Source of the DNA: Bradyrhizobium liaoningense
GTDB taxonomy: Bacteria > Pseudomonadota > Alphaproteobacteria > Rhizobiales > Xanthobacteraceae
Length of the DNA stretch: 64,000 nucleotides
Direction: 5' to 3'
NCBI RefSeq assembly: GCF_018130825.1
Contig: NZ_JAFCJS010000003.1
Span: 1 to 64,000 of the forward strand
In this document: positions 10,450 to 21,884 of the stretch, one piece after another
How the letters are laid out: the number at the start of each line of letters is the position of its first letter
How positions within the stretch are numbered: position 1 is the first letter of the stretch
Notes under the pieces: model-generated
Databases searched by the model: none
Told to the model about the DNA's origin: nothing
Seen by the model: the letters and a program-made list of their open reading frames with translations, nothing else
Made by a program: the position numbers and the translations under genes

Positions 10450-11202
10450 ATGGCGAAAATCACCCGCAAGCCGGTCCCGCGCAAGGCCGCCGTGCCGAAG
10501 AAAAAGGCAAAGGCGGCCGTCGCCAAGCCGAAGACCCCGGCGAAGAAATCGCTCAAGGCCATGAAACCCTGGACGCCGGCGGAGATCCACGAGGTCTTCA
10601 GCCGCTTCCGCAAGGCTAATCCGGAGCCGAAGGGCGAGCTCGAGCACGTCAACCCGTTCACGCTGCTGGTCGCCGTTGTGCTGTCGGCGCAGGCGACCGA
10701 TGCCGGCGTCAACAAGGCGACACGCGCGTTGTTCGAGGTCGCCGATACGCCGCAGAAGATGCTCGACCTCGGCGAGGAGCGCTTGCGCGACTACATCAAG
10801 ACCATCGGCCTTTATCGCACCAAGGCCAAGAACGTGATTGCGCTGTCGGCAAAAGTGCTCAGCGAGTTCGGCGGCGAGGTGCCGCGCACGCGCGCCGAGA
10901 TCGAGTCGTTGCCCGGTGCGGGGCGCAAGACCGCCAATGTCGTGCTCAACATGGCCTTCGGCGAGCACACCATGGCGGTCGACACCCATGTCTTCCGCGT
11001 CGGCAATCGCACGGGGCTTGCGCCCGGCAAGACGCCGCTCGAGGTCGAGCTTGGCCTCGAGAAGGTGATCCCGGCCGAGTTCATGCTGCACGCCCATCAC
11101 TGGCTGATCCTGCACGGCCGCTATACCTGCCTCGCCCGCAAACCGCGCTGCGAGGTGTGCCTGATCAACGATCTCTGCCGCTGGCCGGAGAAGACGGTCT
11201 GA
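10450..11202 (+). CDS. nth: endonuclease III (DNA glycosylase/AP lyase)
   Basis: A 250-residue base-excision repair enzyme that removes oxidised pyrimidines and nicks abasic sites. The helix-hairpin-helix LPGAGRKTANVVL near residue 154 includes the catalytic Lys at about 160. The catalytic Asp lies in VDTHVFRV at about 178. The C-terminal 4Fe-4S ligands follow the C-x6-C-x2-C-x5-C spacing starting near residue 227. The first 37 residues form a Lys/Ala/Pro-rich basic tail that E. coli Nth lacks and that may aid DNA binding; a later Met before PWTPAEIHEVF is the alternative start. Confidence 0.95.
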   Translation: MAKITRKPVPRKAAVPKKKAKAAVAKPKTPAKKSLKAMKPWTPAEIHEVFSRFRKANPEPKGELEHVNPFTLLVAVVLSAQATDAGVNKATRALFEVADTPQKMLDLGEERLRDYIKTIGLYRTKAKNVIALSAKVLSEFGGEVPRTRAEIESLPGAGRKTANVVLNMAFGEHTMAVDTHVFRVGNRTGLAPGKTPLEVELGLEKVIPAEFMLHAHHWLILHGRYTCLARKPRCEVCLINDLCRWPEKTV

Positions 11203-11225
11203 GCCGCCCCGCGCGCTGGCCGTCG

Positions 11226-11966
11226 TCAGCGCATCTGCCGCGCCGGCTCGATCAGCTCGGGGCGCGGGCCTGACAGCCGCTTGTGCATGTGGACCATGAA
11301 GGCCATGCCGAAGATCGGCGTCGCCAGATTGACGATCGGGATCGAGACGAAGGCGGCGATGAAGAGGCCGGCGGTGAAGATGGTCGCGGCATTGTCGCGC
11401 CGCATCGCCTTGGCTTCCTCCGGGGAGCGGAAGCGCATCGCGGCGAGCTCGAAATATTCACGGCCTAAAAGCCAGGCGGCGGCGATGAAGAAGATCAGGA
11501 AGCCCGCGCCGGCGAACAACACCAGCGGCAGCGCAGCCAGGTAAACCAGGATCGCCAGCAGCGCGGTCTTGATGCCCTCGAGGATCGCCTGGCTGAACGG
11601 CAGCGCGACGCCCGGCCGCTCGCCGGGGTAGTGCTCGCGCTCGACGATCTCGGCGACGTCGTCGACGAACAGGCTCGCCACCAGCGAGGTGATCGCCGGC
11701 ATGAGGAAGATGCCGCCGAACACGACGCCAAGCCCTGCCGCAATCGAGACGATCCAGGAGAGAACCTCGAGCGATGAGTGCCAGCCCGGCCCGAGCAGGC
11801 CCTCCAGCCAGACTTCGCCAGAGGTCGCAAACCAGCTCAGGAGCCGCTGCAGGCCGATCGCCAGCACGGTGATCAGCACGAGCGCAAGCCCGATCGATCG
11901 CCACAGGATCGAGCGCATCGGCGGCGAGATCATTTGCGACAGCGCCTTCACGGCGGCATCCAGCAT
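11226..11966 (-). CDS. EI24 domain membrane protein
   Basis: A 246-residue inner-membrane protein with about five to six spans that matches the EI24 (CysZ-like, former DUF540) family. It has an N-terminal span (residues 20-40), an ASLFVDDVAEIVEREHYPG segment typical of the family, and a long hydrophobic C-terminal half. CysZ transports sulfate, but most alphaproteobacterial EI24 proteins have no proven substrate. The ATG at 11966 was chosen; the frame continues upstream into repeat DNA without coding character. Confidence 0.75.
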   Translation of the reverse strand: MLDAAVKALSQMISPPMRSILWRSIGLALVLITVLAIGLQRLLSWFATSGEVWLEGLLGPGWHSSLEVLSWIVSIAAGLGVVFGGIFLMPAITSLVASLFVDDVAEIVEREHYPGERPGVALPFSQAILEGIKTALLAILVYLAALPLVLFAGAGFLIFFIAAAWLLGREYFELAAMRFRSPEEAKAMRRDNAATIFTAGLFIAAFVSIPIVNLATPIFGMAFMVHMHKRLSGPRPELIEPARQMR

Positions 11967-12357
11967 GGGGGACCCTCTGAGGTAAACACTTCGCGAGAGG
12001 TAGATACCGAATGCGGCTTCGGCAAGGGCGGCTGGCCGCGCTGCCGTCGACCGCGAACGCGGCGCGAGCCCTTGCTTACCCTCCCCCTCCAGGGCTATCG
12101 CATATGAAGATGCGTGGCGGGTAGCTCGCCCGCAGCGCATCCTTCGAGACGCCCGCCGATGGCGGGCCCTCAGGATGAGGGCGGAGTGCGCGGCAGCAAT
12201 TTCAACGGGGGCAATGCTGCCTAGCCTCATCCTGAGGAGACCGCGAAGCGGTCGTCTCGAAGGACGAGGCGCTTGCTCTGGCCGTCACCAAGAAGCCATC
12301 TGCGATAGCCCTGCCCTCCAGGGGAGGGTAAGAGTCGCCACTCTCTCCCAGAGTAGC
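11967..12357. other. 391-bp gap filled by a nested repeat
   Basis: No gene is supported. Most of the gap (12075-12332) is a composite palindromic repeat described separately. The first 100 bases must hold the promoter of the EI24 gene, but I see no strong -35/-10 pair there. Confidence 0.6.
12075..12332. repeat. three-level nested palindromic repeat
   Basis: Outer arms CTTACCCTCCCC and GGGGAGGGTAAG belong to the same family as 7116-7281. Inside them AGGGCTATCGCA (12091-12102) pairs exactly with TGCGATAGCCCT (12301-12312). Inside that, CCTTCGAGAC (12141-12150) pairs with GTCTCGAAGG (12254-12263), and CCTCAGGATGAGG (12168-12180) with CCTCATCCTGAGG (12225-12237). The layers look like successive insertions of one repeat family into another. 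Confidence 0.85.
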
Positions 12358-12804
12358 CTACTCGTGCCGGTGTCCGTGCTTGCGCGCCTTCACCTGCTTG
12401 CCCTCACCGGTCGGAATCATCACCACGCGGCCGTAGCGTACGCCGCGTTCGGCGATGATGTGGTCGGCGAAATGCCGGACCTCGTCGGCGGCGCCGCGCA
12501 GTGCCGTCATCTCCATGCAATTGTTGTCGTCGAGATGGACGTGCAGCGTCGCCAGCGCGAGGTCGTGGTGGCCGTGGAATTCCTGCACCAGGCGTTTCGA
12601 GAGATCGCGCGCGGCGTGGTCGTAGACATAGACGAGACCGGCGACGCATTGGCCGGTCTGCGCGGTGTCCTCTGTGCTCTGCTGCAGCCCGGCGCGCGCG
12701 AGATCGCGGATGATCTCGGAGCGGTTCTGGTAGCCCCGCGCCTCCGCCGCGGCGTCGATCTCCGCCAGGAGGTCGTCCTCGATCGTGATCGTAATCCGCT
12801 GCAT
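12358..12804 (-). CDS. nikR: nickel-responsive regulator NikR
   Basis: A 148-residue ribbon-helix-helix repressor with a C-terminal ACT-type metal domain. The DNA-binding part is MQRITITIEDDLLAEIDAA with NRSEIIRDLAR. The square-planar nickel ligands are present: His77, His88 and His90 (in LHVH) and Cys96, matching E. coli His76, His87, His89 and Cys95. The tail is His/Lys-rich. The ATG at 12804 is preferred because GAGAGGAC precedes it and the fold begins there. No nickel transporter, urease or hydrogenase gene is nearby; it follows the copper ATPase gene by 57 bases, so they may share a transcript. Confidence 0.92.
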   Translation of the reverse strand: MQRITITIEDDLLAEIDAAAEARGYQNRSEIIRDLARAGLQQSTEDTAQTGQCVAGLVYVYDHAARDLSKRLVQEFHGHHDLALATLHVHLDDNNCMEMTALRGAADEVRHFADHIIAERGVRYGRVVMIPTGEGKQVKARKHGHRHE

Positions 12805-12861
12805 CAGGTCCTCTCCGCGCATATCGCCGAATGGACCTGTTTTACACGGATTTTGCGACAC

Positions 12862-15327
<2,466 letters not shown>

Positions 15328-15357
15328 GCTCCGGCCTTCCAGCGGGTCTTGCAACCC

Positions 15358-15374
15358 ATACCCGGTAGGGGTAT
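15358..15374. promoter_or_regulatory. CsoR operator between copA and csoR
   Basis: The palindrome ATACCC-N5-GGGTAT resembles operators known for CsoR repressors, which contain TACCC/GGGTA half-sites. It lies 31 bases from the copA start and 10 bases before the csoR start. TATATA at 15372-15377 overlaps its right arm and could serve as -10 element in either direction. With an ATG only six bases later, csoR may be leaderless. Occupancy would block both genes. Confidence 0.75.
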
Positions 15375-15383
15375 ATAGACCCC

Positions 15384-15659
15384 ATGCGCAAGGACATCAA
15401 GGCATCTGTCGGAAAACGTCTCGGCCGGATCGAGGGCCAGGTTCGTGGCCTCTCGAAGATGGTAGAGGAAGACCGCTATTGCATCGACATCGTGACGCAG
15501 ATCTCGGCGGTGCGCGCCGCGCTGCGCCGGGTCGAGGAGGAGGTCCTGAAGGACCACGTCGCTCATTGCGTCGAGCACGCCATTGCGAGCGGCGACAAGG
15601 CGGACCAGCGCGCGAAAATCGCGGAGCTGATGGCGGTGATCGGACGGGCGGAGCGGTAG
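15384..15659 (+). CDS. csoR: copper-sensing transcriptional repressor CsoR
   Basis: A 91-residue all-helical repressor of the CsoR/RcnR/FrmR family. The copper ligands are Cys33, His58 and Cys62, the exact C-x24-H-x3-C spacing of CsoR. RcnR-type N-terminal His and formaldehyde-type FrmR ligands are absent, so Cu(I) is the predicted signal. [13 protein letters not shown] is the family's DNA-facing helix. It should bind the operator shared with copA and release it when copper rises. A repeat follows directly after its stop. Confidence 0.92.
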   Translation: MRKDIKASVGKRLGRIEGQVRGLSKMVEEDRYCIDIVTQISAVRAALRRVEEEVLKDHVAHCVEHAIASGDKADQRAKIAELMAVIGRAER

Positions 15660-15667
15660 CTCTTTAC

Positions 15668-15752
15668 GTCATTGCGAGCGCAGCGAAGCAATCCAGACTG
15701 TTACCGCCGAGGCAGTCTGGATTGCTTCGTCGCAAGGGCTCCTCGCAATGAC
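15668..15752. repeat. palindromic repeat, GTCATTGCGAGCG family (copy 1)
   Basis: GTCATTGCGA at 15668 pairs with TCGCAATGAC ending at 15752. Inside, GAAGCAATCCAGACTG pairs with CAGTCTGGATTGCTTC. It lies directly downstream of csoR and may serve as its transcript end. The second copy is at 57530-57614. Confidence 0.85.
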
Positions 15753-15783
15753 GGTGGAGAGGGACGCGCGGTATCTCCTCTAG

Positions 15784-15912
15784 CGTCGTCCTGGCGAAAG
15801 CCAGGACCCATACCGCGGAATCTATCGATAGCGCTCGGTAGGCATACCGAACGCCGGGTCTTCGCCAAACTGCATCTTGGGGTAATGGGTCCTGGCTTTC
15901 GCCAGGACGACG
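15784..15912. repeat. long inverted repeat with 28-bp perfect arms
   Basis: The 28-base arm at 15784-15811 is the exact reverse complement of 15885-15912. Each arm contains its own small hairpin (CCTGGC-GAAA-GCCAGG), so the element can fold as a cruciform or as two hairpins. It sits at the 3' end of the minus-strand hydrolase gene, 14 bases past its stop. Confidence 0.9.
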
Positions 15913-15926
15913 TTTGGGGGCGTGGC

Positions 15927-16892
15927 TTAAGCCGCCATCTCCCGCGCCCGCGCGCGATGCATCGCGAGCTCGCTCAGCAGCACAAAGTGCTCGGAGAACG
16001 CGGCGGTGATTTCCGCCGGCTGCGCGTTCACTTCTTCAGCCGGAACTTCATCCGGCGCTTCTTCGTCAATCGCCTCAGGAACGAGCGGCGGCGCACGGAG
16101 CGTTTCTGGAAACACACTGAAAGTACCCGCCACCTCCTCGAGCGGCTTTTGCTTGTCGGCCCAGTGCAGGGCGGTGTAGTCGAATCCGTTGACGATGGTC
16201 GGCTTCACCACCTCGAAATAGGGCGAGATGTCGAAGTCGCGGGGCATGTACAGCGAGGAATCGCGGATGTGCAGGATCTCGCGCCGGGCGGCGCGGCTGC
16301 CGGCTTTGGTGATCTTCGGCAGGATCGGGTAGCGCACGGCGTCGAAGGCCTGCGCGATCAGCGCCGAGCAGATGATCTTGGTCGGATCGCCCGAGCCGAT
16401 CGCGATCATGCGCCGGCGCCAACGCTGCGGTATCGGCAGCGGGAACAGATAGCGCATGAGGTCGACGATGTTCTTGGTGTCGTAGCCGAAGCCGATGCGG
16501 TTGATGGCATAGCGGCAGACCGTGGTGCGGTCCTCGTAGGACAGTCCGACCGGGCGGCAGAGGCGGGTATGATACGGGAAATATTTCGACAGCGGCGCCG
16601 AGGTGACGCCCTCGCCGATATTGGCCTCGATCAGGACATGCGGCTCGCCGTCGGGCTCCACGGCGCCCTCGATCGGACCGACATAGAGCGCGGCATGCGA
16701 CCAGGTCGACTGCGTCAGATATTTGATGATGCCGGAGATGCGGTTGTTGCCCTCGACCAGCAGCACGTCGCCGGCCTCGACGACGCCGCGCAGATGCTCG
16801 GGGTCGCTGGGCGTGAACGGCTCATAGCCCGGCACCTCCTTCGAGAGGTACGCGGCAATCAGCTTGCCGAATGAATCAAGGACCGTCCCCAT
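15927..16892 (-). CDS. YiiX/YebB-like permuted NlpC/P60 cysteine hydrolase
   Basis: A 321-residue protein with the permuted papain fold typical of YiiX/YebB. The catalytic His comes first (STWSHAALYVG) and the Cys later (KIICSALIAQAF). Members of the wider family act on amide or thioester bonds in cell-wall peptides or lipids; the substrate here is unknown. No signal peptide is visible, suggesting a cytosolic or membrane-associated role. The last 70 residues are acidic and low in complexity (EEAPDEVPAEEV). The ATG at 16892 is preferred because GGGGGAG lies six bases upstream; a GTG five codons earlier is also in frame. Confidence 0.75.
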   Translation of the reverse strand: MGTVLDSFGKLIAAYLSKEVPGYEPFTPSDPEHLRGVVEAGDVLLVEGNNRISGIIKYLTQSTWSHAALYVGPIEGAVEPDGEPHVLIEANIGEGVTSAPLSKYFPYHTRLCRPVGLSYEDRTTVCRYAINRIGFGYDTKNIVDLMRYLFPLPIPQRWRRRMIAIGSGDPTKIICSALIAQAFDAVRYPILPKITKAGSRAARREILHIRDSSLYMPRDFDISPYFEVVKPTIVNGFDYTALHWADKQKPLEEVAGTFSVFPETLRAPPLVPEAIDEEAPDEVPAEEVNAQPAEITAAFSEHFVLLSELAMHRARAREMAA

Positions 16893-17084
16893 GTCGAACT
16901 CCCCCACAGCCTTTTCCGGCCGTCTTTTTTCCCTTCTCTATCATGGTCGAAACGTGTTGCCATTCGGTTCATCACTCTGTGAGATCAAGCACGATTGATT
17001 CACCATGATGGTTGCCGTGCAACATCAGATGCGGCAAGGTTCGCTGGCTGTTCCCGTTCGCCGCAAGTCTCCGGAAACCATGAC

Positions 17085-18473
17085 ATGACAATCACGCGCC
17101 GCGGTTTCCTTTCGGCGTCGGCGGCCCTTGCCGCGCTACCGGTCCTGCGCGCAAACGCCGCGCCCCTGCCGCGCGACGCCGACATCGTCGTGATCGGCGC
17201 GGGAGCGGCCGGAATCGCTGCGGCGCGGCGCGTCATGGCGGCCAATCGCAAGGTCGTGGTGGTGGAGGCGGCCTCGCAGGTCGGCGGCCGCTGCATCACG
17301 GATACCACGACCTTCGACGTGCCGTTCGACCGCGGCGCGCGCTGGATGCACAATCCCGAGACCAATCCGATGATCCGCCTGGCGCGCAGCGCCGGGCTCG
17401 ACGTGCTGCCGGCGCCGGCCGGTCAGAAGATGCGCATCGGCCGCCGCAACGCACGCGCCGGGGAGACCGAGGAATTTCTGGCGGCGCTGGTCCGCGCCAA
17501 CCGCGCCATCGACGAGGCCGCGCGCGGCAAGCTCGATACGTCCTGCGCATCGGTGCTGCCGAAGGACCTCGGCGACTGGGCCGGCGCGGCCGAGTTCATG
17601 CTGGGTGCGAGCTTTGCCGGCAAGGATTTGAAGGAGCTGTCCGCGATCGACAAGGCGCGCGCACAGGACCGCAATGCCGCGATCGCCTGCCGCCAGGGGC
17701 TGGGGACGCTGATCACCAAGCTCGGCGAGCAGGCGCCGGTCGCACTTTCGACGCCGGCGAGCCGGATCGTCTGGAGCAATCGCGACGTCAGTGTCGAGAC
17801 GCAAAGCGGCAAGATCGCCGCACGCGCCGCCATCATCACGGTCTCGACCAACGTGCTGACATCGGGCGCGATCAAGTTCGCGCCCGACATCCCCAAGCGC
17901 ACGTTGGACGCGGCGTCAAAGCTCTCCCTCGGCAGCTACGATCACATCGTGCTGCAACTGCCCGGCAATCCGCTCGGCCTGTCGCGTGACGACATCCTGA
18001 TCGAGCAGAGCAACTCGACCCGCACGGCGCTGATGTACGCCAATATCGGCGGCTCCTCGCTGTGCGCGATCGATGTCGGCGGCTCGTTCGGCCGCGATCT
18101 CTCCGAGCAGGGCGAGAAGGCGATGGCCGCCTTCGCGAAGGAATGGATCTCGAAGCTGTTCGGCAGCGAAGCTGCGGCCGTCGTGCAAAAGACCAGCGCG
18201 ACGCGCTGGAACGCTTCGCCCTACGTGATGGGCGCGATGTCGGCCTCCGCGCCCGGCGGCCAGCTCTCGCGAAAGATCCTGACCGAGCCGATCGGCAATG
18301 TGTTCCTCGCCGGCGAAGCCAGCCACGAGACATTGTGGGGTACCGTCGACGGCGCCTGGGAAAGCGGCGAGCGCGCCGCGGACGCCGCCTTGCGCAAGAT
18401 CGGCGCAATCAAGGACGAGCCGGCCGACGTGCCGACGCAATCGACGAAGAAGCGGCGGGCGCCAAGGCAGTAG
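17085..18473 (+). CDS. Tat-exported flavin amine oxidase family protein
   Basis: A 462-residue FAD-dependent oxidoreductase. The N-terminus carries a twin-arginine signal (TRRGFLSASAALAAL), so the folded flavoprotein should be exported to the periplasm. The dinucleotide-binding motif VVIGAGAAGIAAARR lies near residue 38 and GGRCITDT near 65. GRCI and the C-terminal FLAGEASHETLWGTVDGA are typical of the monoamine oxidase/NAD(P)-binding Rossmann FAD family. The amine substrate cannot be predicted. The C-terminal 20 residues are basic. Start chosen at the ATG that begins the Tat signal. Confidence 0.85.
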   Translation: MTITRRGFLSASAALAALPVLRANAAPLPRDADIVVIGAGAAGIAAARRVMAANRKVVVVEAASQVGGRCITDTTTFDVPFDRGARWMHNPETNPMIRLARSAGLDVLPAPAGQKMRIGRRNARAGETEEFLAALVRANRAIDEAARGKLDTSCASVLPKDLGDWAGAAEFMLGASFAGKDLKELSAIDKARAQDRNAAIACRQGLGTLITKLGEQAPVALSTPASRIVWSNRDVSVETQSGKIAARAAIITVSTNVLTSGAIKFAPDIPKRTLDAASKLSLGSYDHIVLQLPGNPLGLSRDDILIEQSNSTRTALMYANIGGSSLCAIDVGGSFGRDLSEQGEKAMAAFAKEWISKLFGSEAAAVVQKTSATRWNASPYVMGAMSASAPGGQLSRKILTEPIGNVFLAGEASHETLWGTVDGAWESGERAADAALRKIGAIKDEPADVPTQSTKKRRAPRQ

Positions 18474-18500
18474 GGCAATCAAGCGGCAACAATCTCCGCC

Positions 18501-18632
18501 GTCGTCCCGGACAAGCGAAGCGCAGATCCGGGACCCATACGCCGCAGCAGTAGTTTGGCGAAAACGGGCAATGACTATCTCGCCCAACAACGACTGCTGC
18601 GGCGTATGGATCCCGGCCTTCGCCGGGACGAC
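18501..18632. repeat. inverted repeat related to 15784-15912
   Basis: GTCGTCCCGG at the left pairs with CCGGGACGAC at the right. Inside, CATACGCCGCAGCAG pairs with CTGCTGCGGCGTATG. The end sequences are a variant of the GTCGTCCTGG ends of 15784-15912. It separates the convergent amine oxidase and TauE/SafE genes and ends nine bases before the latter's stop codon. Confidence 0.85.
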
Positions 18633-18640
18633 ATTGAGAG

Positions 18641-19411
18641 TTACCGCAACACCCCGTCCAGCGCCGGCAGCCCGAAAATCACCGCCATCGCAATCAGCGC
18701 ATAGCAGATCCCGCGAAACACCTTCTCGCTGGCGCGGCCGAACAGCGACGCGCCGAAGGCGACGCCGAGGGCGTAGACCGGGCCGACGATCAGCGACAGC
18801 ACCAGCGATTCGCGGCTGATCAGACCGGTCGTGGCGTAGCTGACCATCGAGAAGAAATCCGAGGCGCCGAAGAACAGCAAGATGTTGGCGCGTGCGATGA
18901 TGGGCGCGATCGGGCGGCCGAGCCAATAGCCGACGATCGGCGGCCCGCCGGTCTGCGCGAGGCCGCTGCAGAAGCCGGAGAGGCCGCCAATGCCGACCGA
19001 GAGCCAGGCATGGTCCTTGCCGCGATAACGCCAGCCCGACAGCAGCAGAAGCAGCAGCGCCGCGACGAAGCAGGAGATGATCCAGCGCGTGGTGACGGGC
19101 TCGAGCACGCTGAGGAAATAGGTGCCGATGGGCACGCCGATCAGCGCGCCCAGCACGATCACGGCGGTGGCCTTTCGATCCGCCTTTCGCCACGCATCCG
19201 GCAGCAGCGGCGCGGCCGCGACGAAATCGATCACGAGCAGAAGCGCTGCGACCAGTCGCGGCGCCGCGATGCTGCTTGCCAGCGGCATGAAGATCAGCGC
19301 AGAGCCGAAGCCGGAGAAGCCGCGCGCGGTGCCCGAAATGAAAGCGACGGCGCAGAGCGCCGCCGCGATGGTGAGGCTGACATCCTTCGGAAGGAAATCC
19401 GCCAGCGTCAT
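18641..19411 (-). CDS. TauE/SafE family anion exporter
   Basis: A 256-residue inner-membrane protein with about eight spans, in two similar halves. The first half carries ARGFSGFGSALIFMPL and the second GLSGFCSGLAQTGGPPIVGY, the paired GxxxGFGG-like motifs of the TauE/SafE (DUF81) family. Members are implicated in export of sulfite or sulfonate-derived anions; the substrate here is not determinable. It is the last gene of the minus-strand run that starts with pheT, but a repeat separates them, so co-transcription is uncertain. Confidence 0.85.
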   Translation of the reverse strand: MTLADFLPKDVSLTIAAALCAVAFISGTARGFSGFGSALIFMPLASSIAAPRLVAALLLVIDFVAAAPLLPDAWRKADRKATAVIVLGALIGVPIGTYFLSVLEPVTTRWIISCFVAALLLLLLSGWRYRGKDHAWLSVGIGGLSGFCSGLAQTGGPPIVGYWLGRPIAPIIARANILLFFGASDFFSMVSYATTGLISRESLVLSLIVGPVYALGVAFGASLFGRASEKVFRGICYALIAMAVIFGLPALDGVLR

Positions 19412-19425
19412 GCTCGATGATTCTG

Positions 19426-19474
19426 GAGCATGATGTTGTCCGAAAACCGCTTCACACTTTTCGGCATCATGCTC
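19426..19474. repeat. GAGCATGAT repeat overlapping the 3' end of pheT
   Basis: GAGCATGATG at 19426-19435 pairs with CATCATGCTC at 19465-19474, with CCGAAAACCGCTTCACACTTTTCGG between. Related elements occur at 44662 and 49376 with the same GAAGCGGTTTTCCGA core. On the minus strand the right arm supplies the last two codons and the stop of pheT. Confidence 0.85.
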
Positions 19475-21875
19475 TCAAGACGCCGCCGGTCTTCTTGGTC
19501 ACCTCGGCGACGATCTTCGCCGCGACGGCCTCGATCTCCTGGTCGGTCAGGGTCTTCTCGCGCGGCTGAAGCGTGACCGCGACCGCGATCGACTTCTTGC
19601 CATCGTCGATGCCCTTGCCCTCGTAGACGTCGAAGACGTTGACGCCGGTGATCAGCTTCTTGTCGACGCCCTGCGCGGCGCGGACGATGTCGCCGGCCTT
19701 GACGGCGCGGTCGACGATGAAGGCGAAGTCACGCGACACCGGTTGGAAGGCGGAGAGCTCGATCAGCGGCTTGGCGCGGGTCGGCTTCTTCTTGGCCTCG
19801 GGGATGCGGTCGAGGATCACCTCGAACACGACAAGCGGCCCGTCGGCGCCGAGCGCCTCGAGCGCGCGCGGATGCACTTCGCCAAAATAGCCGAGCACGT
19901 TCTGCGGCCCGATCTGGATCGTGCCGGAGCGGCCCGGATGCAGCCAGCCGGGACCGCCGGCGACGATCTGCAGCGCCTGCATCGGCGCGCCGGCCGCGGC
20001 CAGCACCGCCAGCGCATCGGCCTTGGCGTCGAACACATCGGCCTGCGCCGAGCCGGTCCAGTGTCGTCCGAGACCTTCGGACGAAGCAAGGCCGCGGCGC
20101 ACGCCGCTCGCCGCCATGAACTGGTCCTGCGGGCGATCGCCCTTGAAGATTTGTCCAACCTCGAACAGCGCGACATCACCGAAGCCGCGATCGGCATTGG
20201 CCTGCGCCGCCGCGATCAGGCCCGCGAGCAGGGTCGGACGCATATCGGAAAGATCGGACGCGATCGGGTTGGCCACTTCGAGCGCGCGCTGGCCACCGCC
20301 GAACAATTCGGCCGCGGGCTTGGCGATGAACGACCAGGTAACGGCCTCGACCATGCCGCGGCTGGCGAGCGCGCGCCGGGTGCGGCGGGTGCGCAGCTGC
20401 AGCGGGGTCAGCACCGGTTTGCGCGCGTCCTCGCCGCGCTCGAACGGCGTCATCGGCACCTTGTCGACGCCGAAGATGCGGACGATCTCCTCGACGATGT
20501 CGGCCTTGCCGTGCACGTCCGAGCGCCACGACGGCACCGCGACCTTCACCACCGGACCCGGGCCAGCCATCATGAAGCCGAGATGGGTCAGGATGCGCTT
20601 CATCTCGACCTGCGGCACCTCGATGCCGGACAGACGCTTCACTTCGGTGATGGGGAAATCGATCACGCGGTCGTCGCCGAAGGCCTTGCCGACCACGACG
20701 TTCTCGGACGGCGCGCCGCCGCACATCTCCATCACCAGCTTGGTCGCGAGCTCGAGGCCGGGCACCATGAAGGCCGGATCGACGCCGCGCTCGAAGCGGT
20801 AGCGCGCATCGGAATTGATGCCGAGCTTGCGGCCGGTCTGGGCGATGTTGATCTCGTTCCACAGCGCGGACTCGATCAGCACGTCGGTGGTGTTCTCGTC
20901 GCAGCCCGAGGCTTCGCCGCCCATGATGCCGGCAAGCGATTCGACGCCGTGCTCGTCCGCGATCACGCAAATGGCGGGATCGAGATTGTAGGTGCGGCCG
21001 TCGAGCGCCAGCAGCGTCTCGCCCTCGCGCGCGCGGCGCACGACGAGATTGCCCTTCACCTTCTTGGCGTCGAACACGTGCAGCGGGCGCGCGCGGTCGT
21101 AGGTCATGAAGTTGGTGATGTCGACCAGCGCGTTGATCGGACGCAGACCGATCGCGGTCAGCCGCTTCTGCAGCCATTCCGGCGACGGGCCGTTCTTGAC
21201 GCCGCGCACGAGCCGGAGCGCGAAGCCCGGACACAGCGTGGCGTCCTCGACCGTGACCTTCACCGGACAGGGGAATTCGCCCTTGACCGGCTTGATGGTG
21301 GCGTCCTTGAACTTGCCCATGTCGGCGGCGGCGAGATCGCGCGCGATGCCGTGCACGCCGGTGCAGTCCTGCCGGTTCGGCGTCAAATTGATCTCGATCA
21401 CGGGATCGCCGAGCGCGGCCCATTCGGCGTAACCTGCACCGATCGGCGCGTCCGCCGGCAATTCCATGATGCCGTCATGGTCGTTGGAGATCTGCAGCTC
21501 GGCCGCTGAGCACAGCATGCCGCGGCTCTCGACACCGCGAATGGTGCCGACACCCAGCGTGATGTCCTTGCCGGGAATGTAGGTCCCGGGGGCTGAGAAC
21601 ACGCTGACGAGGCCCGCGCGCGCATTCGGCGCGCCGCACACGACCTGCACGGGCGCGCCACCGTCGCCGGTGTCGACCATGCAGACGCGCAACCGGTCCG
21701 CATTCGGATGCTGCTCGGCCGAGATCACCTTCGCAATGGTGAACGGCTTCAGCGCCTTCGCCTTGTCCTCGATGTTCTCGACCTCGAGCCCGATCATGGT
21801 GAGCTTGTCGGCCAGCTTGTCCAGCGGCTCGTCGGTCTCGAGATGGTCCTTCAGCCAGGAGAGCGTGAATTTCAT
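19467..21875 (-). CDS. pheT: phenylalanine-tRNA ligase beta subunit
   Basis: An 802-residue beta subunit of the alpha2-beta2 phenylalanyl-tRNA synthetase. The N-terminal [19 protein letters not shown] leads into the EMAP-like tRNA-binding domain (residues 40-150). The B3/B4 editing module, the B5 domain and the catalytic-like core follow, and the C-terminal anticodon-binding domain covers about 710-800 ([13 protein letters not shown]). Length is normal for the family. The ASCH-domain gene and pheS lie immediately upstream on the same strand, forming pheS-ASCH-pheT. The final residues are encoded by an intergenic repeat arm. Confidence 0.97.
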   Translation of the reverse strand: MKFTLSWLKDHLETDEPLDKLADKLTMIGLEVENIEDKAKALKPFTIAKVISAEQHPNADRLRVCMVDTGDGGAPVQVVCGAPNARAGLVSVFSAPGTYIPGKDITLGVGTIRGVESRGMLCSAAELQISNDHDGIMELPADAPIGAGYAEWAALGDPVIEINLTPNRQDCTGVHGIARDLAAADMGKFKDATIKPVKGEFPCPVKVTVEDATLCPGFALRLVRGVKNGPSPEWLQKRLTAIGLRPINALVDITNFMTYDRARPLHVFDAKKVKGNLVVRRAREGETLLALDGRTYNLDPAICVIADEHGVESLAGIMGGEASGCDENTTDVLIESALWNEINIAQTGRKLGINSDARYRFERGVDPAFMVPGLELATKLVMEMCGGAPSENVVVGKAFGDDRVIDFPITEVKRLSGIEVPQVEMKRILTHLGFMMAGPGPVVKVAVPSWRSDVHGKADIVEEIVRIFGVDKVPMTPFERGEDARKPVLTPLQLRTRRTRRALASRGMVEAVTWSFIAKPAAELFGGGQRALEVANPIASDLSDMRPTLLAGLIAAAQANADRGFGDVALFEVGQIFKGDRPQDQFMAASGVRRGLASSEGLGRHWTGSAQADVFDAKADALAVLAAAGAPMQALQIVAGGPGWLHPGRSGTIQIGPQNVLGYFGEVHPRALEALGADGPLVVFEVILDRIPEAKKKPTRAKPLIELSAFQPVSRDFAFIVDRAVKAGDIVRAAQGVDKKLITGVNVFDVYEGKGIDDGKKSIAVAVTLQPREKTLTDQEIEAVAAKIVAEVTKKTGGVLRA

Positions 21876-21884
21876 TTTGCGTTC

